Shown in pieces: positions 28,619-37,884 of a DNA stretch of 64,000 nucleotides. The notes under the pieces are model-generated. The model made no database searches, was not told where the DNA came from, and saw only the letters and a program-made list of their open reading frames with translations. Position 1 is the stretch's first letter, and every line of letters begins with the position of its first letter. Source of the stretch: Lachnospiraceae bacterium (GTDB lineage: Bacteria > Bacillota > Clostridia > Lachnospirales > Lachnospiraceae); NCBI GenBank assembly GCA_017427685.1, contig JAFRSH010000018.1:62001-126000 (forward strand). The letters run 5' to 3'. The position numbers were made by a program, and so were the translations under genes.

Positions 28619-29818
28619 TTACATTGCGAGATCTACATGCTGCAGAGTTCCTACCTCGCCTGTTTCCTTGAGGTAGATGCCCGTCTTGCGAACTGCTCCC
28701 TGCAGAGTGTTCTGATCGTTCTTGATACTGAACTCAGTACTTGCACTACCGAGATAGATCGCGCCTACGTTTGCCTCTTTAAGATCAAGGAGCTTGTCAT
28801 TGCCTTCGCTGTCCTTGGTCCAGACACGGAGCTTAGAGTAAACTGCGTCGTTCTCATCGATCCACGAGTTGCCGTCCTCATCATATGCGGCAAGATCCTT
28901 AAATCCGTCACCGCTTTTTGTTCCGAAAAGCTCGCTTCCGTTATCGATCATGCCGTTGCCGTCCTTGTCGAGAGCCAGGAATCCGCTTCCTTCAGCAGCG
29001 AAGGAGATGTCGTCTTTTACTCCGTCGTTATCGAGGTCAAACTTGAATTTCACATCCGTGAGGCCTGCATATTTACTGTCAATGTTTATAATGAGCGGAT
29101 CTGTCATGATCACGTTCTCGGCAGTGATCGATTCAAACTTTTGGCTGAAGTTCCTCGCCATCGAGAATTCCACGCCGAAGCTGATCTTCCGGCCGTCCTC
29201 GGTGAGTGCAAGACCGGTAGACGAGAAGGATGTGTACTCGCTCTCGTTATGGTAGCCGCTTGTTGCGGTGATCTTCTGCCAGGTAGTACCGGAGACTGTT
29301 GTACCTACTGCGGGCGAAGCCTGTGCACTGCCTTTTCCGCCTATAGACAAAGAGAACGAAGCACCGCTCACGGATCTCGCCGACAGTGCCATCTCCAGGT
29401 TCTTAAAGTTACTGCTTCTGAGGTCGAGAATGCCATCCTTTTTCATCTGCGGGAGCTCTAAGGGGTCGATACGGCCCTTGCCGTTGAGCGCGGCAAGAAG
29501 CTTACGCAGAAGCGTGATCTGCATGTCCGCATCATCGCTGAGGATAAGCGGAGGCTGCATCCTGTTCTCGTTCATCTGCTCGAGCATCCTGCGGAGATTG
29601 TTCTGGTTCTCCTCCTTACGCTGCTGGGCTTCCTGTTTTTCTACATCTGAGTATTCGATTATTCCTGCTACAGCGCTTCCACTGTGCTGCTCGGCAAAAG
29701 CCGAGATCTTCTCCAAAGCGCCTGATCCTCGGGTTATAATACTGACATGATTGATTTCGGTAGATTCACCTGCCAGATGTTCAGAATTCATACTGACACT
29801 ACTTGCGTTTATCTTCAT
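28619..29818 (-). CDS. EF-hand-like calcium-binding protein
   Basis: A 399-residue protein without a signal peptide or TM segment. Residues about 255-330 hold two or three EF-hand/dockerin-like DxDxDG loops (LDNDGVKDD, LDKDGNGMIDNG, YDEDGNSWIDEND) and the flanking ELFG...GF.DLAAYD and LRVW strings typical of calcium-binding blocks in large RTX-type and extracellular proteins. The N-terminal half is charged, with a coiled-coil-like stretch at about 60-90. Function unknown. It is bracketed by two inverted copies of one hairpin, and its ribosome site (AAAGGAGCCCC) is complementary to an arm of them. Confidence 0.7.
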   Translation of the reverse strand: MKINASSVSMNSEHLAGESTEINHVSIITRGSGALEKISAFAEQHSGSAVAGIIEYSDVEKQEAQQRKEENQNNLRRMLEQMNENRMQPPLILSDDADMQITLLRKLLAALNGKGRIDPLELPQMKKDGILDLRSSNFKNLEMALSARSVSGASFSLSIGGKGSAQASPAVGTTVSGTTWQKITATSGYHNESEYTSFSSTGLALTEDGRKISFGVEFSMARNFSQKFESITAENVIMTDPLIINIDSKYAGLTDVKFKFDLDNDGVKDDISFAAEGSGFLALDKDGNGMIDNGSELFGTKSGDGFKDLAAYDEDGNSWIDENDAVYSKLRVWTKDSEGNDKLLDLKEANVGAIYLGSASTEFSIKNDQNTLQGAVRKTGIYLKETGEVGTLQHVDLAM

Positions 29819-29839
29819 ATCGGGGCTCCTTTCCCTCTT

Positions 29840-29878
29840 TGCCCGGTCACCGGGCGCTCCGAAAAATCCTTTTTTCGG
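29840..29878 (-). promoter_or_regulatory. Two small hairpins in the EF-hand gene leader
   Basis: GCCCGGT/ACCGGGC (about 29841-29855) and CCGAAAAA/TTTTTCGG (about 29859-29878) lie before the ribosome site at 29822-29832. Together with the upstream hairpin at 29946-29980 they make a structured leader. Confidence 0.45.
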
Positions 29879-29945
29879 GAATTATTCTTTATCAATATAT
29901 CGGCATGATATCGGGATTTGTTAAGAGCTGATGTCTGACATAAGG

Positions 29946-29985
29946 GAAGGAGCCCCGGGCTTTTGGCTCGGGGCTCCTTCTTTTT
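29946..29985 (+). terminator. Hairpin between EF-hand and BspA-like genes
   Basis: Perfect 12-bp stem GAAGGAGCCCCG (29946-29957) with CGGGGCTCCTTC (29969-29980), then TTTTT on the plus strand. It also follows the minus-strand BspA-like gene by 20 nt, though the T-run there is weaker. Confidence 0.6.
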
Positions 29986-30005
29986 CAGGATAGATTCGAA
30001 GATCA

Positions 30006-33000
30006 TCACTTGGATCTCTTAAACTTAACCTTCTTACCAACTCCCGACTTCTTGAGGAGTTCTACGAGTGCGTCGAACTCTTCATCGGTCTCTGCGGAGA
30101 TGTAGAACGTTGCGTTAGACTTGATGCCGTCAAACGCACCGGGTGCGATCTCTGTAACGTTAGCCGAAAGCTTGATGGTCTTGAGGTTCTTTGCTCCGCT
30201 GAATGCATCCTCTCCGATGGAGGTGATGGATGAAGCGAGAGTAACCTTCTTGACGGTTGTGTTGTCCTTCATGGCACCTTCGCCGACTGTCGTTACGGGA
30301 ACGGACTTGCCGTTAACCTTAACGCTGGCGGGGATCGATGCGGAAGTTGTTGTAGCCTCAACAGCTGTGAGGACTACACCGTCATCTTCTACTGCGTAGC
30401 TCTTCGAGATCTCGGAGCCGTCCTTCTTCGTGCTTCCTACAGTTACTGATACATTACCGTCAGCATCTGTCTCGGTAAGAGTCGAAGTAGCGGTTCCGTC
30501 AGCCTTTGTCTTTACAACGCTTTCGCTCGATGAGCCGTCAGCTTTTTCTACAGTTGTAGTTGACGTCTCTGTACCCGACTTACTTACGGTAACCTTTTCC
30601 TTCTCGGTTGCAAGAACGTTGCCGTCCTCGTCGGTCGTGGTTGCTGTACGTGTAAGACTTCCGTCAGCCTTCTCAGTGATCTTTTCCTTTGTGGTACTTC
30701 CGTCCGCATTCTGGGTAGTTGAGTTTGTCTTAGACGAACCGTCTGTATTCATAGTCGTCTTTGTGGTGCTCGAGCTACCGTCCGCATTCTTCTCGGTAGC
30801 TGTTATTGTCTTGGTTCCGTCGTCCTGTGTCTTTTCAACAACCTTTGAAGTGCTGAGGACATTGCCGTCCGCATCCTTCTCGGTGCTTGTTGTTGTAACC
30901 GAACCATCGGGCTTTTCAACTACCTTTTCGGTTGTTGAAGCACCATCTGCATCCTTTGTAGTGTTTGTTGTGGTAACTGTTCCGTCGGTCTTCTTCTCGA
31001 CCTTCTCAACAACCTTTGTTCCATCAGCTTCGGTTGTGGTGGTTGTGGAAGTCGACGATCCGTCGGGCTTCTCAACTACCTTCTCGGTAACCTTGCTGCC
31101 GTCTGTGTAGGTGGTGGAAGTTGTTGTGGTCTGTGTTCCGTCGTCTGATGTGTTTGTCTTGGTTGTCTGATCCTTCACCTCAGGCTCCTCGTCAGAGATC
31201 ACGTGTGTGGGCTCGGGCGTAGGTTCAGGTGTAGGCTCAGGTGTGGGTTCCGGAGTGGGCTCGGGCGTAGGCTCGGGTGTGGGTTCCGGAGTGGGGTTCG
31301 GTGTGGGATTCGTCACGGTTCCCGACTCGGACTGTTGTGAGTCATCCGGGTTGGTCGTCTGCGTGGTTTCGGTTTCAAGACTGCCGGAAGTAATCTTGCC
31401 GGTCCAGTTTGTGCCGTCAAACCAGAGATCCGCAAGGATCTTCTGCGTTCCGTCAAATACAGCTTCTTTTCCATCAAAGGTAACCTTAAGAGGCTCCTCG
31501 CCGACATAAATTTTCGCACCGTATAAAGGACGGATCGCACCGTTTTCTGTGGTTATCACAGCACCACCCTGAGGGATGCTAAGGGTAGCACCGTCAGCTA
31601 TCTCGAGGTAGCCGGCCTTGCCTTTTTCGCCTGAAATCGTAAGCCTTCCTGCGATTGTTGCTTTTGTTTTGATACTTACCACAGAATCAGAGCAAACGGT
31701 CGGATCATTCCAGTCTTTCATTCCCGTTATATCAAGACTACAGCCGCTTTCAATGGTAAATTCTTTAATTCCGATGTTGTAATCAAAAACTCCTTTAGGT
31801 GTTTTGTTCACAGTAATACTGTCAAATACGATGGTAGGATAGTCTGTTTCCTTCCTATTAATCCAGTCATAACGATATCTGGTATAACCAAAGATATCCT
31901 GCTGCTCCGGAAGGGTGACCGTTTTCGAGATTCCGGGGCCGGCGTCATTCACTACCGTTTCGCTTCCTTTAAATATAAAGATATAGTCATCATCCGCATT
32001 CTCACTACCATCAAATATAACATTATGCTCAGAGAGCTCCCCAAACTTCACTCTATATTCCAGATAGCCCCCTCCATATAAGATCTTTGATCCTTTTGTA
32101 ATCCTTACCTCCCTATCGGGTTCGATATCAGCCAAGGAAGGAATGGTGATCTCACGAGGCTGTCCGCCGGATTCGAGATTCAGGTAACCGTTACCCTCTG
32201 CGACGATCTTTCCGTTTGACTCGATCGTAAGCTTATCTCTGATAAGAAGCTGATTGCACGCATCCGAAGATCCGGGGATATCCGCAATCTTAACGGTGTC
32301 ATTCAGAATCACCTCGTCTACATCAACGATGGTAGGTATCTTGGCACCGTTTTCTTCGCTTGCATTGATCTTCAGCTCATTACGTACATCTACCACCAGT
32401 TTATTTGCCTTGAAGCTGTGGGCAAGGTCATAAGAATAATAGGTATCTGTATTATAATACTTAATGGTCACCGTATTGAATTTGATATCGGGGAACTTTC
32501 CAAGCCATTCTTTTAAGTCCTGTTCATCTCCGGAAAGAGTAATGTCGACTGATTTTCCGCTCCAAGAACCATTCACGCAGAAAATCATACAGCTAAACTT
32601 CTGGTTTCCGTCTATAATCACAGGCTTACTGTCAACACTTATCTCTACAGGCTGATTGTGATAGATTACAGATGCCCCTTCTTCTGCTAAAATATACCCT
32701 TGATCATTCGTTTGGATATATCCCTCTTCAGGAATAATAAGAGTGGCCTTTTTGCCGACCTCAAGAACACCTTCCATCCCGGAGTCCCCGCGAAGGGTAA
32801 TATGTCCGTCAACCTCTGCCCTGCCTGTGACCCTCACAATGGACATCTTGTTTGACGGATTGTTATCAGTACTTTTCGATCCGAGTGTGATAGATCCGCA
32901 CGAAGCAACCGTCAGGTTCTTAACGGTATACTCCACGTTTTCTTGGGTATCGGTGACAGTCAATTCTTCATAATAAGTACTTGCTGCCTGCGCCTGCTCG

Positions 33001-33098
33001 GCCTTCACTTCAGTCGTGTCCGACCCTACGGTAAAGACAGAGAAAACAAGAGCGAGTGCTGCAAACACTGCGATCAGTCTTTTTCCGATTTCTTTCAT
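30006..33098 (-). CDS. BspA/LRR_5-type surface protein with T-rich repeats
   Basis: A 1030-residue secreted protein with signal peptide (about 1-34). The first 590 residues are beta-rich and look like a beta-helix or Ig-like stalk with strings such as GTVHL. A Pro-Glu-Pro-Thr tandem linker (about 593-632) is followed by a long T/S/D-rich repeat array (about 638-893, 12-14 residue units ending in ADG or PDG). The C-terminus (about 923-1026) is a BspA-type leucine-rich-repeat domain (IGEDAFSGAKNLKTIKL). I see no LPXTG motif. AGGAGG precedes the start. It looks like an adhesin or repetitive surface protein. Confidence 0.78.
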   Translation of the reverse strand: MKEIGKRLIAVFAALALVFSVFTVGSDTTEVKAEQAQAASTYYEELTVTDTQENVEYTVKNLTVASCGSITLGSKSTDNNPSNKMSIVRVTGRAEVDGHITLRGDSGMEGVLEVGKKATLIIPEEGYIQTNDQGYILAEEGASVIYHNQPVEISVDSKPVIIDGNQKFSCMIFCVNGSWSGKSVDITLSGDEQDLKEWLGKFPDIKFNTVTIKYYNTDTYYSYDLAHSFKANKLVVDVRNELKINASEENGAKIPTIVDVDEVILNDTVKIADIPGSSDACNQLLIRDKLTIESNGKIVAEGNGYLNLESGGQPREITIPSLADIEPDREVRITKGSKILYGGGYLEYRVKFGELSEHNVIFDGSENADDDYIFIFKGSETVVNDAGPGISKTVTLPEQQDIFGYTRYRYDWINRKETDYPTIVFDSITVNKTPKGVFDYNIGIKEFTIESGCSLDITGMKDWNDPTVCSDSVVSIKTKATIAGRLTISGEKGKAGYLEIADGATLSIPQGGAVITTENGAIRPLYGAKIYVGEEPLKVTFDGKEAVFDGTQKILADLWFDGTNWTGKITSGSLETETTQTTNPDDSQQSESGTVTNPTPNPTPEPTPEPTPEPTPEPTPEPTPEPTPEPTHVISDEEPEVKDQTTKTNTSDDGTQTTTTSTTYTDGSKVTEKVVEKPDGSSTSTTTTTEADGTKVVEKVEKKTDGTVTTTNTTKDADGASTTEKVVEKPDGSVTTTSTEKDADGNVLSTSKVVEKTQDDGTKTITATEKNADGSSSTTKTTMNTDGSSKTNSTTQNADGSTTKEKITEKADGSLTRTATTTDEDGNVLATEKEKVTVSKSGTETSTTTVEKADGSSSESVVKTKADGTATSTLTETDADGNVSVTVGSTKKDGSEISKSYAVEDDGVVLTAVEATTTSASIPASVKVNGKSVPVTTVGEGAMKDNTTVKKVTLASSITSIGEDAFSGAKNLKTIKLSANVTEIAPGAFDGIKSNATFYISAETDEEFDALVELLKKSGVGKKVKFKRSK
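31206..31313 (-). repeat. 12-bp coding tandem repeat (PEPT units)
   Basis: About eight copies of a 12-bp unit (plus-strand GGCTCGGGTGTA with variants) inside the surface-protein gene, encoding Pro-Glu-Pro-Thr. Such arrays can change length by slippage in phase. Confidence 0.75.
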
Positions 33099-33182
33099 AT
33101 TGCCTCCTAATGTCTTCCTATTATACCTTTTGATCAATTCCCAAGGGATACGCAAGCCCCCGAGAGATGATAAACAAAGCGT

Positions 33183-33211
33183 AGTATATCAAAATATACG
33201 TAAGACTTCAA
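33183..33211 (-). promoter_or_regulatory. Promoter with overlapping palindrome, BspA-like gene
   Basis: On the minus strand TTGAAG (33206-33211), 17-nt spacer, TATACT (33183-33188). A palindrome GTATAT-CAAA-ATATAC (33184-33199) overlaps the -10 and spacer, where a repressor could bind. Confidence 0.55.
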
Positions 33212-33270
33212 GCAATCCACGTGAACTCTTTTTGAGTCAGGGCGTCCGGTCCACGCGGGAACTTAAAGCA

Positions 33271-33326
33271 TTAAAAAAACGGGGCCACGCGAACACTCCC
33301 GGGAGTTCTTATTGCCCCCGGGAGTG
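33271..33326 (-). terminator. Terminator after the collagen-like surface gene
   Basis: Perfect 10-bp stem CACTCCCGGG/CCCGGGAGTG (33294-33303 with 33317-33326). A T-run (seven T's) follows on the minus strand after about 15 nt (33273-33279), a loose spacing. Confidence 0.45.
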
Positions 33327-33405
33327 ATTCACTTTATGTTAATTTGTCCTTTGTAGCTTGCTGTTTTGATCAGCCGTCATCTGTTGTCATGATCAATCGT
33401 CATGG

Positions 33406-36400
33406 TCAGGGTTCGGGATTGGCTGTTATCGGAGCATCCAATATACGGTTTATAGCAGTCATGTTGTTTCCTCCGTATATAAATTCTCCGGGTCCGAGAA
33501 CAAATATACCATCATTGGATATAAGCATTTGTACGGAATCACCGATCATTAGCTTAACACCGAATACATCTCCGTTTTCATATACAGGAAGTACTGTTAT
33601 TCCCACTCCGTTTGCTACTCCGCTTCCGGAACCCGACGAGCTGCCTGCAGGGCCGGGGTCTCCCTGAGGACCCTGTTGACCGGGTGCTCCCTGAGGTCCC
33701 TGTTGGCCGGGTGCTCCGGTGTCACCCTTATCACCCTTGTCACCCTTCTCACCTTTTTCTCCGTCCTTGCCGTCTTTACCGTCTTTTCCGTGCTTAACAA
33801 CGAAAGACGAGGTCTTGCCGTCGGTGTAGAAGATCGTGTAGGTGTCCTTGTCCTTAGCCTCTTCGGTGAGCTTTATGTCGTAGATCGCCTTGCTCTCCAT
33901 GGTAAGGGTTGCGGGTGTCGATTCGATACTCTGCTGCTTGAGCTTCTTGCACTTTACAGACATCGTAAAGGTATAAGATGCTCTTCCGTCCACTCCGTCG
34001 AAGATGTATTCCGTTGTGCCGGCATCAAACTCTCCGAGTGTTTCCTTATTTCCTTCGTCATCGTAGAGGTAAAGAGTGTATGATTCGGTAGGAAGATACT
34101 TGTTGCCGGGATCGGACCATGTAACTCTGACCGTCATCTTCTCTTCGTCGTCCGTTACGAACTCCGCACTCAGGTCTCTTACGGGACGAGCGGGTGCCGA
34201 AACATCCGATACTGCATAGCCGTAGAAAGGAACCGCCTTATCAGCCATCAGGTTTCTTGTCCACTTTCCGAAAGTCCAGTTGAAGTGATATGCGTTGATC
34301 TGCGTAGAGCTGAGTTTTTGAGCCTTAAGGACCGAGCCTCTAGGGTTGCTTACCGTTCCGCCCGCACCGTTGCTCTGAGTCTTGCTCTTCGAGTAACCCG
34401 ATGAATGCGAATAGTCAAGATTTATATAGCCTCCGGCCCATGCCTCAGCCTCTATTATAAGATCCAGGCCTCCGCCGAACTGTACAGTAAGGCTGTACGA
34501 GAATCCATGTGATGTCTCCGTGCTTTCGGTCTTTGTTGCCGATGTGCTCCACTCACTCGAGGTAGAACCACCGGAAGTATTTACCGTGTAAGTTGATTTG
34601 GAGATCTGAGCATTGCCCTGACCTGCTTCTTTCCATCCGTTCCAGTATGCAAAAGGATTTCCGATATGATCTGAGGGAAGATCCGCGTCTGTTATCTTTG
34701 AAAGGTAGTTTGCACCTGCAACGCTTGCGATCTTCGCATTGTACTGATCAACAAAATCATTGTAGTCTTCAATAGTTAAGAGGAAATATGTGGGTGCAAG
34801 CGGCATTCTTACTGTATAACCGTTCTGAACCCAGCTTCCGTTCTTAAATACATCGTAGCAATAGACGACCTCAGGGGTTCTTGAAAGAACTACTATATCC
34901 TGTGATCCGACAGAGAACGTTGTGGAGTAGCTTGTCTCAACAGCATTCTCAATGGACTCTGACCAATCCAGGGAGTAACCGGCTTCAAGCGAGGCCTTTA
35001 CACCGGGGCCTGAAACTTCTCCGGCGAAGCCGACGCCAAAGGATACGCTGTTACCGCTCGATGAAGCATAACCGAACGAGCTCTCTATAGTGTAGCTTGT
35101 TTCACCTGTGTCATCATAAGCGCCGAGAGAATCAAGCTCTTCATAATAAGGAGCTGCTTCGAGAACTGCGTGAACCTCGGGATCCGAGTAAACATAGCCG
35201 CGTTTTCCCGACTTTGCAAGAAGGCCGTCCTTGTCACAGTCAACCGCGATGGGAAGTGCATTAAGGCAGTTCGCATTTTTCGTGGTCGAAGATGTGTCGT
35301 TTACAAAGATCTGTGTTGCTCTTGGATGAGCATCGAATGCAAGGTAATTACGGTGGTAGTAACAGTCCTCCATGTATAAGCTCGATGCCATCGTTTTTGT
35401 GGTACCGTAGGCAATGATGTCGCCGGTTTTTTTGTCAACACTATCAACATAACCGACACCGGCAATAACACCAAGGTTGGCCGAATACGAATTGTTTGTG
35501 CTGCCGGAATACTTTTCGTATGCAACAAAGACGAACTGTTCTCTTCCTGCTTCATTGCCGTCGAAATTACCTGCCGTAACGTTCTGGACCCAGTTGACCG
35601 AACTGTCCTTACGGCTTTTTCCCGTCATACCTCCGAGCATTGATCCGAGATCTCTGACCATGTCGCCCTGGAAGATCATCGAAGGCTGTTTGCCGTCAAA
35701 CGAGTAAACAACACCCGAAACAAAGAAGTACTCGGGAGCATTTGCACCGTTTACCTTAGCCGACTCAAGAGATACCTCCTGGAAGATATAATCGCTCTTG
35801 TCAAACGTTTTCCTCATAAAGTTACTGGTGGCTACGGTACCGATATCCGACTTTATGTACTCTTTGTCCTTTAAATATATGACAGAATATGCGTAGTTTG
35901 ACTTGTCGATATTATAAGCATTGCTAACTTTGGTAATATTTCCTCCCGAGAAGGTTACCGTCGAATCCAAAGAAGTGTATCCGACTGCCACGATCTCATC
36001 CACGCCGTCACCGTCGGTATCACCCGCTGCCACAGCTCCGCCGTGCATAAGTATGTAGTTGTATTCACCCGATCTGCCGGTGCCTTGTCCCTGCTCGTTC
36101 ATCCAATGAAGGGCCTTCTGCTCCCAGCCTTTGTTTCCGCGGTCCATGACAGCGACACACGAGCAGAAAGGCTCGATGCTGCTTGCCATATCCGAGAAAC
36201 CTGCGGTTTTTCCATAAGGATTGTAGAAGCCTGCCATGTAAGCAAATTCTTCGATTCCGTCACCGTCCGTGTCACCGGTTGTAAGGCTGACAACGGGTTT
36301 TTGATAAGCTTTACCGAAATCGCTTCTCTTAACGACCGATGCAATGTTTACTACATCCCTCGAGGAGAAAGATCCGTTACTGCCGTTAAAGGTCCATTCT

Positions 36401-37125
36401 CTAATCCAGTAGTCGGAATCTCCCGAGAAATAAACCATCAGGGTATCCTTACCGTCATGATCGTAATCACCGGCCGTTATATCCATGAAACTGCTTGCCT
36501 GCCAGAGTCTGATATTGCTTGTTTTTCCCATCCAGCTCGCCTGTCCGAGGTAGCGGGAATATGCTTTGCCGGTTGTTGTATCCTGTACTACGAGTTCAAT
36601 ATTCTTGCCGCTTCGAAGTCCGATGACAGCAACATGATCTCTTCTTCCGGAACCTGTGGGATCGAAAGAAACGCCTTCCGTATATGTCATCTCGTTGAAT
36701 ATATCCGTCGAAATGGTGGGCGAACTCTGCGCCGAGTACTGGTTGATACTGTGTTTGAGAACCTTTTCGTTACTGTTGTCGAGTGATTCCTCATATTCCG
36801 AAAGGTTTACCGTATCAAAGAGGTAAGTGTTTGATTCCCCTGCGCCCTGAATGAACATGAAGAGCTCGTTCTGCTCGGAAAGCAGGAAAGGTGTGTCCTG
36901 ATTGTTATCATAAACGCTGCCCGGAAGTGACTGCATGTCCCTCGGCATCACGCCGTCAAGATTAAAGATGTCCTGTACACTGTCGAGACCCATTTCAGCA
37001 TCGATCTCATCGGCTGCCGCAGGTTCATTGGCGCCGGCGGTGAGGCAAAGTATCGCTGCCAGTAAAAAGCCCAGACAGAACTTTGCGAAAACATTTGCTT
37101 TGTTTTTGTACCCTGTTGTCTTCAT
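33406..37125 (-). CDS. Large secreted protein, FG-GAP, beta-rich and collagen-like
   Basis: A 1239-residue secreted protein, the cargo gene of the first sigma module. After a signal peptide (about 1-35) comes a propeller-like region with FG-GAP/VCBS loops (DYDHDGKD, DTDGDGIEE, DTDGDGVDE, DCDKDG; about 210-660). Two Ser/Gly/Thr-rich alternating beta regions (about 674-780 and 839-960) recall aerolysin/ETX-type pore-forming folds, a weak resemblance. An FN3-like domain (about 980-1075), a collagen-like GXX tract (about 1112-1158) and a small C-terminal domain follow. No LPXTG or membrane anchor is seen. It starts 7 nt after the small membrane protein gene, with AGGAGG. Confidence 0.78.
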   Translation of the reverse strand: MKTTGYKNKANVFAKFCLGFLLAAILCLTAGANEPAAADEIDAEMGLDSVQDIFNLDGVMPRDMQSLPGSVYDNNQDTPFLLSEQNELFMFIQGAGESNTYLFDTVNLSEYEESLDNSNEKVLKHSINQYSAQSSPTISTDIFNEMTYTEGVSFDPTGSGRRDHVAVIGLRSGKNIELVVQDTTTGKAYSRYLGQASWMGKTSNIRLWQASSFMDITAGDYDHDGKDTLMVYFSGDSDYWIREWTFNGSNGSFSSRDVVNIASVVKRSDFGKAYQKPVVSLTTGDTDGDGIEEFAYMAGFYNPYGKTAGFSDMASSIEPFCSCVAVMDRGNKGWEQKALHWMNEQGQGTGRSGEYNYILMHGGAVAAGDTDGDGVDEIVAVGYTSLDSTVTFSGGNITKVSNAYNIDKSNYAYSVIYLKDKEYIKSDIGTVATSNFMRKTFDKSDYIFQEVSLESAKVNGANAPEYFFVSGVVYSFDGKQPSMIFQGDMVRDLGSMLGGMTGKSRKDSSVNWVQNVTAGNFDGNEAGREQFVFVAYEKYSGSTNNSYSANLGVIAGVGYVDSVDKKTGDIIAYGTTKTMASSLYMEDCYYHRNYLAFDAHPRATQIFVNDTSSTTKNANCLNALPIAVDCDKDGLLAKSGKRGYVYSDPEVHAVLEAAPYYEELDSLGAYDDTGETSYTIESSFGYASSSGNSVSFGVGFAGEVSGPGVKASLEAGYSLDWSESIENAVETSYSTTFSVGSQDIVVLSRTPEVVYCYDVFKNGSWVQNGYTVRMPLAPTYFLLTIEDYNDFVDQYNAKIASVAGANYLSKITDADLPSDHIGNPFAYWNGWKEAGQGNAQISKSTYTVNTSGGSTSSEWSTSATKTESTETSHGFSYSLTVQFGGGLDLIIEAEAWAGGYINLDYSHSSGYSKSKTQSNGAGGTVSNPRGSVLKAQKLSSTQINAYHFNWTFGKWTRNLMADKAVPFYGYAVSDVSAPARPVRDLSAEFVTDDEEKMTVRVTWSDPGNKYLPTESYTLYLYDDEGNKETLGEFDAGTTEYIFDGVDGRASYTFTMSVKCKKLKQQSIESTPATLTMESKAIYDIKLTEEAKDKDTYTIFYTDGKTSSFVVKHGKDGKDGKDGEKGEKGDKGDKGDTGAPGQQGPQGAPGQQGPQGDPGPAGSSSGSGSGVANGVGITVLPVYENGDVFGVKLMIGDSVQMLISNDGIFVLGPGEFIYGGNNMTAINRILDAPITANPEP

Positions 37126-37132
37126 TGAGTGT

Positions 37133-37468
37133 TTAGTCCTCCTTTTGATACATGTCCTTTGTTTCCTGTTTTAATTTCTTGAGTTTTCGGTACTTGAGTA
37201 TGATAAAAGTGATCAGCATACCGAGCGTGAACGCCAAGAGTCCAACGATCACATATCCCCCGACCTCGGGTCCGAGTATCGTCGCTCCGAAGTAGTGTGA
37301 TTCAAGGAAATTGATATCACCTGTTATCGAAGGAGCGATGAATACCGCCGCCATAAGCGTCAGACAGACTGCCGCGGCAGCACCTGTGAGTCTTTTCACG
37401 CGCTTGCGCTCGCAGTAATAAGACCGCAGCTTCTTTATCTGTTCTTTCTGATCTTCGATGCGTCTCAC
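37133..37468 (-). CDS. Small two-TM protein A1 (module family)
   Basis: A protein of 111 residues with a basic helical N-terminus of about 35 residues, TM1, an extracytoplasmic loop of about 30 residues, TM2 and a Lys-rich cytosolic tail. It belongs to a family with four members in this window, sharing the pattern Y-G/F-G...L...GGYV-hydrophobic-G-L/V-A-F before and within TM2. I favour the GTG at 37468, since GGAGG lies 8 nt upstream; an ATG at 37474 is only 2 nt from it. It is 7 nt from the large cargo gene. Function unknown. Confidence 0.72.
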   Translation of the reverse strand: MRRIEDQKEQIKKLRSYYCERKRVKRLTGAAAAVCLTLMAAVFIAPSITGDINFLESHYFGATILGPEVGGYVIVGLLAFTLGMLITFIILKYRKLKKLKQETKDMYQKED

Positions 37469-37884
37469 GATCATCACCTCCTTTTTAAAGATAGGCTTTT
37501 GCCTTTCACTATATAAAATGCAGCGTTTGCGGTTTTTACTCACACCTACTCAAAAAAAATGCAAAAAAAAAGACCTACAAGGCGACAGGGGGTTGTGGAA
37601 CACATATGTCTCCGCGCCCGAAGTGTTTTCTGAAAGCTCTGTCGAACGCGAGACCGCTAGCCTTCGTTCTTCGCACTATGTGCTCGAACATCAGGCAGAC
37701 GCAACTCGCTCCGTTTCACTTCGCGACTCTTACGCAAAACATTTCATTGAACCGTTGAAACGTTTTGCTTCGAGCACGAAAACTTGTAAACAAGTTTTCT
37801 GGTAGCTTGACGGGAGTGACTTTCAGAAAATGGTTCGTGGCAGGAGACACAAAATGTGACCCACAACCCCCGTCCCTCCAAGGG
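37469..37884. other. Intergenic region between PrsW and small-protein genes
   Basis: About 420 nt without a gene. It is filled by one very long imperfect inverted repeat (37562-37911) and, nearer A1, a possible promoter (37508-37539). Nothing coding is seen in the tract. Confidence 0.6.
37508..37539 (-). promoter_or_regulatory. Promoter-like element before A1 and cargo gene
   Basis: On the minus strand, GTAAA (about 37535-37539), TGCA and TATAGT (37508-37513) are arranged over 32 nt as in the region before the sigma gene (40230-40260). The shared layout could be the module's own sigma promoter or an ordinary -10; it is not decided here. Confidence 0.3.

Larger units (their letters stand above)
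33099..33405. other. Intergenic region between two surface-protein genes
   Basis: Contains the promoter and operator of the BspA-like gene (33183-33211), a leader of about 85 nt, and the hairpin terminator of the collagen-like gene (33294-33326). I see no gene in it. Confidence 0.6.

Noticed and set aside
31206..31313. CRISPR-like array
   Set aside because: 12-bp repeats without spacers, in frame, encoding PEPT units.
33652..33790. Phage tail fibre
   Set aside because: The collagen-like GXX tract could suggest one, but the gene has a signal peptide and a sigma-module context, with no phage genes nearby.
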